DNA of 64,000 bases, taken from Streptomyces flaveolus. GTDB lineage: Bacteria; Actinomycetota; Actinomycetes; Streptomycetales; Streptomycetaceae. Shown here piece by piece: positions 61,080 to 64,000 of this stretch (position 1 is its first letter; the number at the start of each line of letters is the position of its first letter). Position numbers and translations under genes: made by a program. The notes under the pieces were generated by a model. That model saw only the letters and a program-made list of their open reading frames with translations, did not search any database and was not told the DNA's origin. The stretch covers positions 118,262-182,261 of the forward strand of contig NZ_JNWV01000015.1 of assembly GCF_000716535.1 (NCBI RefSeq). Direction: 5' to 3'.

Positions 61080-62428
61080 GGAGTGGTGTATCGACGGCCA
61101 CTCGGTGATCTCGTTTCGAGGCTATGCGGTGAGTTCGGTGGCCAGGTCGGTGTTGTCGGTTTCTGACTCGATCGGGCGGAGGCGGGCCTTCGCGAGGAGT
61201 TCGCGGCCCATGTAGCGGCGGGCCTCGGTCCACTCGTCGTTCTGCTCGGCCAGGACCGCGCCGACCAGGCGGATCACGGCGGTGCGGTCGGGGAAGATCC
61301 CGACGACGTCGGTGCGGCGGCGGATCTCCTTGTTCAGCCGTTCCTGCGGATTGTTCGACCAGATCTGCCGCCAGATCTCGTGGGGGAAGGTCGTGAAGGC
61401 CAGAAGGTCGTGCTGGGCGGTGTCCAAGTGCGCTGCCGCCTTGGGGAACTTGGCCTCCAAGGCGTCGAGGACGTGACGCATCTGGGCTTTCACGGCGTCG
61501 GTGTCGGGCTGCTCGAAGACGGTCCGCAGGAGCGTGGCCACCCACGGCTGAGCCGATTTCGGGACCTGCGAGAGCAGGTTTCGTGCGTAGTGCGTGCGGC
61601 ATCGCTGCCAGGAGGCGCCGGGCAGGACCGCGCCGATCGCGTCGACCAGGCCCGCATGGGCGTCGGAGACGACGAGCTGGACCCCGCTCAGGCCGCGGGC
61701 GATCAGCGAACGCAGGAAGGCGAGCCAGCCGGCGCCGTCCTCGGCGGTGGCGACGTCGAGGGCGAGGATCTCGCGGTGCCCGTCGGCGTTCACGCCGACC
61801 GCGATCAGGGCGTGGACGTTGATGATCCGGCCTCCTTCGCGGACCTTCTGGGTCAGTGCGTCGACCCAGACGAAGGCATACGGCCCGGCGTCCAGTGGCC
61901 GGTTACGGAACGCGGTGACCTGCTCGTCCAGATGCTTGGCCATGGCGCTGACCTGTGATTTCGACAGCTGCGTGACGCCGAGGGACTCGGCCAGTTTCTC
62001 GACCCTGCGGGTGGACACGCCGAGCAGGTAGGCGGTGGCGACCACGCTGATGAGGGCCTGCTCGGCCCTGCGGCGGCGTTCGAGGAGCCAGTGCGGGAAG
62101 TAACTGCCGGACCTGAGCTTGGGGATGGCGAGTTCGACGGTGTCGGCCCTCGTGTCCCACTCGCGCGGGCGATAACCGTTGCGGTGGTTGACTCTCTCCT
62201 CGCTGACCTGCCCGTATTCGGCGTTGCAGAGAGCATCGGCCTCCGCGGACATGAGCGCGTCGGCGAACGTCTTGACCATCGCGCGCAGCAGATCGGAACT
62301 CGCCGCAGCGAGGTTGTCCTCGGCGAGGACGTGCAGGGGCAGACTGTCTGGTGCGGTCATCGTGCTGATCTCCTTCGAGCCTTCGACAACTCGAAGATCA
62401 GCCGGTGGCCGTTCTTATATCCGGACCC
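61080..62428 (-). mobile_element. IS256-family insertion element
   Basis: Imperfect inverted ends: GGAGTGGTGTATCGACGGCC from 61080, and on the complement GGGTCCGGATATAAGAACGG ending at 62428; both contain ACGGCCAC followed by a TGATC. One transposase fills the element on the minus strand. Boundaries are approximate, and I found no convincing target duplication. It adjoins the right end of the cluster. Confidence 0.65.
61122..62360 (-). CDS. IS256 (Mutator)-family transposase
   Basis: 412 residues from ATG 62360. Family features: NAEYGQVSEERVNHRNGYRP, TVELAIPKLRSGSYFPHWLL, a catalytic-Asp region VWVDALTQKVREGGRI, then DGHREILALDVATAEDGAGW, QLVVSDAHAGLVDAIGAVLP and the late IWSNNPQERLNKEIRRRTDV carrying the Glu. 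The frame is intact, so the element may be active. Confidence 0.92.
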   Translation of the reverse strand: MTAPDSLPLHVLAEDNLAAASSDLLRAMVKTFADALMSAEADALCNAEYGQVSEERVNHRNGYRPREWDTRADTVELAIPKLRSGSYFPHWLLERRRRAEQALISVVATAYLLGVSTRRVEKLAESLGVTQLSKSQVSAMAKHLDEQVTAFRNRPLDAGPYAFVWVDALTQKVREGGRIINVHALIAVGVNADGHREILALDVATAEDGAGWLAFLRSLIARGLSGVQLVVSDAHAGLVDAIGAVLPGASWQRCRTHYARNLLSQVPKSAQPWVATLLRTVFEQPDTDAVKAQMRHVLDALEAKFPKAAAHLDTAQHDLLAFTTFPHEIWRQIWSNNPQERLNKEIRRRTDVVGIFPDRTAVIRLVGAVLAEQNDEWTEARRYMGRELLAKARLRPIESETDNTDLATELTA

Positions 62429-62764
62429 TCACTCCGACGCCGGGACAAACGCCCGGATCAGGTGGGAGCCGGTACACCACTTCTCAGGACGCAACCGTGC
62501 CTCCCCGCCCGGCGCAACCACCACCAGCGGCGCACAATGCCGGCACACCTGGTCCACGACATCAAGAAGCACCAGCGCAGTACCAGTCAGACGCTCTGCG
62601 TACCGGCAGTGACTGCGCCAACTCGAACCTGTCGCGGGAACGTGCCACTTACCACTGCCGGAACGCCCCAGCACCACGGTGATCTCCCGCAGCGCCGCGA
62701 TGTCCACCCCGGCGCGTACCAGGTCCTTCCCCCGCAGCACCGGAAGTCCTCGTTCACGCCGCAC
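62429..62764 (-). pseudogene. Hypothetical gene fragment abutting the IS256 end
   Basis: From about 62764 the frame reads LPVLRGKDLVRAGVDIAALR, EITVVLGRSGSGKWHVPATG, LTGTALVLLDVVDQVCRHCA and VVVAPGGEARLRPEKWCTG, with natural composition, and meets a stop exactly at the IS boundary. The insertion has probably cut off the rest. Family not recognised. Confidence 0.35.
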
Positions 62765-63506
62765 GACTGCCCCCGCCCTCCCCGCCCTTGCACTGCCAAG
62801 GTCACTGTGGCACGGGCACTTCCTCCGGCAGGACCGATGCCAGGAAGATCACCCGCGCCCCTGACGCCCCCGAGGGAAGAAGCCAGGAACCAGCCGGGGC
62901 GCTCGCGGGACACAGAAAGAGTGAAGCTGCACCCCGAGGGCGCCGGCTGCCGGGACGACGCCCCCGAACGCAGCGCTCGTGCTCGCGGCTCCTGCCATGC
63001 GATCACAAATCCGGCAGCAGGCCGCGCCGAGGAGCAGCCGCTCCCCCTACAGCAGATCCACCTCGGCCTGGAGGTGACCGAAGACTGTGCTGTCTCCTCC
63101 CATCCAGCCGATGCTCGCCGAGGCCCGCTCCGAGCTCCCGCCCGAGCGGGCGCTGCCGGGCGGGCTGGCTTTCGAGCAGAAACCGGACGGTTCTCCAGAC
63201 ACTCTGTGATGTTGCAGCCCCTCGAAGGGATCGAACCCGAGTTGCTCGATCACCCGCTGACGGGTGGCTTCCCTGGGCCGCCACTGCTGGCCGGCCGGGT
63301 ACATGAGGTCCAGCTCACCTGCCAGGTTCTTCTGCGTCAACGTGCAACCTTTCGGCCCCACTGCTGGTCTCCTGTTGGTGGACCCCACGCGTCACTCAGG
63401 AGACTTTCGGTGAACGGCGTGGGGCCCTGCGAACCAGCGGCCGCGCGCCCCGTTCGCCCGCCGATTGAGCCCCCTGCCTGCGCGATCACAAGGAGCCCCG
63501 ATACTC
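62765..63506. other. Stretch without a supported gene
   Basis: Frames are open on both strands. A minus-strand frame at 63047-63388 (LDLMYPAGQQWRPREATRQR, VIEQLGFDPFEGLQHH) reads partly naturally but has no recognisable family or ribosome site. The end contains the upstream region of the FG-GAP gene. Confidence 0.35.
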
Positions 63507-64000
63507 ATGCCCGTCCGCACAACGGCTACGCTCGCCACCTTCGTGGTAGCGGGCCTCATCCCCCTCGCTCTGCCCACCGCGGCAGCGAGCGCCGCGCCCG
63601 CGCGGCACGGCGACGACTTCAACGGCGACGGGTACCGCGACTACGCGTACTCGAGCTTCAGCGCAAGAGGGGGCGGCGGTGTCACCGTGGTCTTCGGCAC
63701 TGCCACCGGGCCCGGCCCCAAGCAGCAGCGCATCACTCAGGCGAGCCCTGGCGTGCCCGGATCCGACGAGGCCGACGACATGTTCGGCGAGGTGCGGACC
63801 GCCGCGGATTTCGACGGCGACGGTTACGGCGACCTCGCGGTGGCAGCGACCGGCGAGAACCATTTTCAGGGCGCCGTGACGATCCTGTGGGGGTCACCCT
63901 CCGGCCTGTCCACGGGTACGTCCCTGCCGAACAAGAACCCGGGTCGCAACAACTACATGGGCAAGGACCTGGCGACCGGCGACTTCAACGGGGACGGCAA
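63507..64000 (+). CDS. Secreted FG-GAP repeat protein, 5' part (cut by window edge)
   Basis: ATG at 63507 with AAGGAG at 63490. Signal peptide: basic start PVRTTATLATF, hydrophobic VVAGLIPLALP, and a likely cleavage after AAASA. Then come calcium-binding FG-GAP motifs DDFNGDGYRDYAY, ADFDGDGYGDLAV and GDFNGDG, with VTVVFGTATGPG and VTILWGSPSGLS as the repeat cores, as in integrin-alpha-like beta-propellers. About 164 residues are visible; full proteins usually have 400-500. Exported, with an unknown extracellular role. Not obviously part of the cluster. Confidence 0.85.
   Translation, partial: MPVRTTATLATFVVAGLIPLALPTAAASAAPARHGDDFNGDGYRDYAYSSFSARGGGGVTVVFGTATGPGPKQQRITQASPGVPGSDEADDMFGEVRTAADFDGDGYGDLAVAATGENHFQGAVTILWGSPSGLSTGTSLPNKNPGRNNYMGKDLATGDFNGDG

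Noticed and set aside
61072..62436. 8-bp target duplication around the IS256 element
   Set aside because: The flanks CGTCCGCT and TCACTCCG do not match, so no duplication is claimed.
63047..63388. Minus-strand frame reading partly like a real protein
   Set aside because: No start site or family recognised, and the second half is Gly/Ser-rich noise.
1..64000. CRISPR arrays, rRNA and tRNA genes
   Set aside because: No regularly spaced identical repeats with variable spacers and no rRNA stretches. A GATCGAACCCGAG sequence near 63230 looked briefly like a T-arm but has no cloverleaf around it.

Overview
The window looks like part of a Streptomyces (or close relative) linear replicon. GC content and third-position GC are very high. 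The left edge carries the telomere-replication genes tap and tpg, found on linear Streptomyces chromosomes and plasmids. Several actinobacterial accessory families are also present. The window has two halves: a decayed, mobile-element-rich accessory arm (1 to about 20.9 kb), and a large, mostly intact NRPS/PKS biosynthetic cluster (about 21 to 60.6 kb). An IS256-type element and the start of a secreted FG-GAP protein follow.

Left arm. The C-terminal part of tap, a small gene and tpg lie together (2-2176), with several apparent 1-base indels. A second, divergent tpg paralogue (7190-7777) is intact. Between and after them lie an AlbA_2/Schlafen-type protein, a zinc-ribbon protein, a complete IS481-family element with a 6-bp target duplication, small hypotheticals, a toxin-antitoxin-like pair with a broken paralogue nearby, and a two-gene winged-helix operon resembling RepL. 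That operon is flanked by about 22-bp-phased repeats that look like iterons. From 12 to 20.9 kb there are transposase fragments, an alpha/beta hydrolase/ABM monooxygenase/AraC/SDR group (14.1-17.5 kb), a frameshifted phosphotransferase, a DUF6166-like gene and another frameshifted remnant.

Cluster. A PhyH-type oxygenase, a cysteine-containing leader peptide and a LuxR regulator lie at the left on the + strand. A long minus-strand operon is read 47688 to about 24868 with mostly overlapping stop/start codons. It encodes NRPS (A-T-C-A-T), PKS (KS-AT-KR-ACP), NRPS (C-A-T-TE), a methyltransferase/Asp-Asn hydroxylase fusion, a 2OG oxygenase, a carbamoyltransferase, SbnA- and SbnB-like enzymes, MbtH, an ATP-grasp ligase, an MFS exporter and an amidinohydrolase. 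Next on the same strand is an extra archaeal-type aspartyl-tRNA synthetase preceded by a T-box riboswitch whose specifier reads GAC (Asp). Divergently, on the + strand, are a Gfo/Idh/MocA-like protein, a ten-codon leader ending Trp-Trp-stop, NRPS (A-T-C-A-T), PKS (KS-AT-KR-DH-ACP) and a type II thioesterase.

How it may work (inference). SbnA/SbnB-like enzymes would supply 2,3-diaminopropionate and the carbamoyltransferase could convert it to ureidoalanine, as proposed for viomycin-type pathways. One adenylation domain has an Asp-like specificity code, and a putative Asp/Asn hydroxylase is present. The Asp T-box plus a second AspRS suggests that the product, or its synthesis, perturbs Asp-tRNA charging, and that the extra synthetase gives self-protection. 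Two similar A-T-C-A-T plus PKS lines appear to share a single C-A-T-TE terminating module. I recognise no known cluster with this complete layout.
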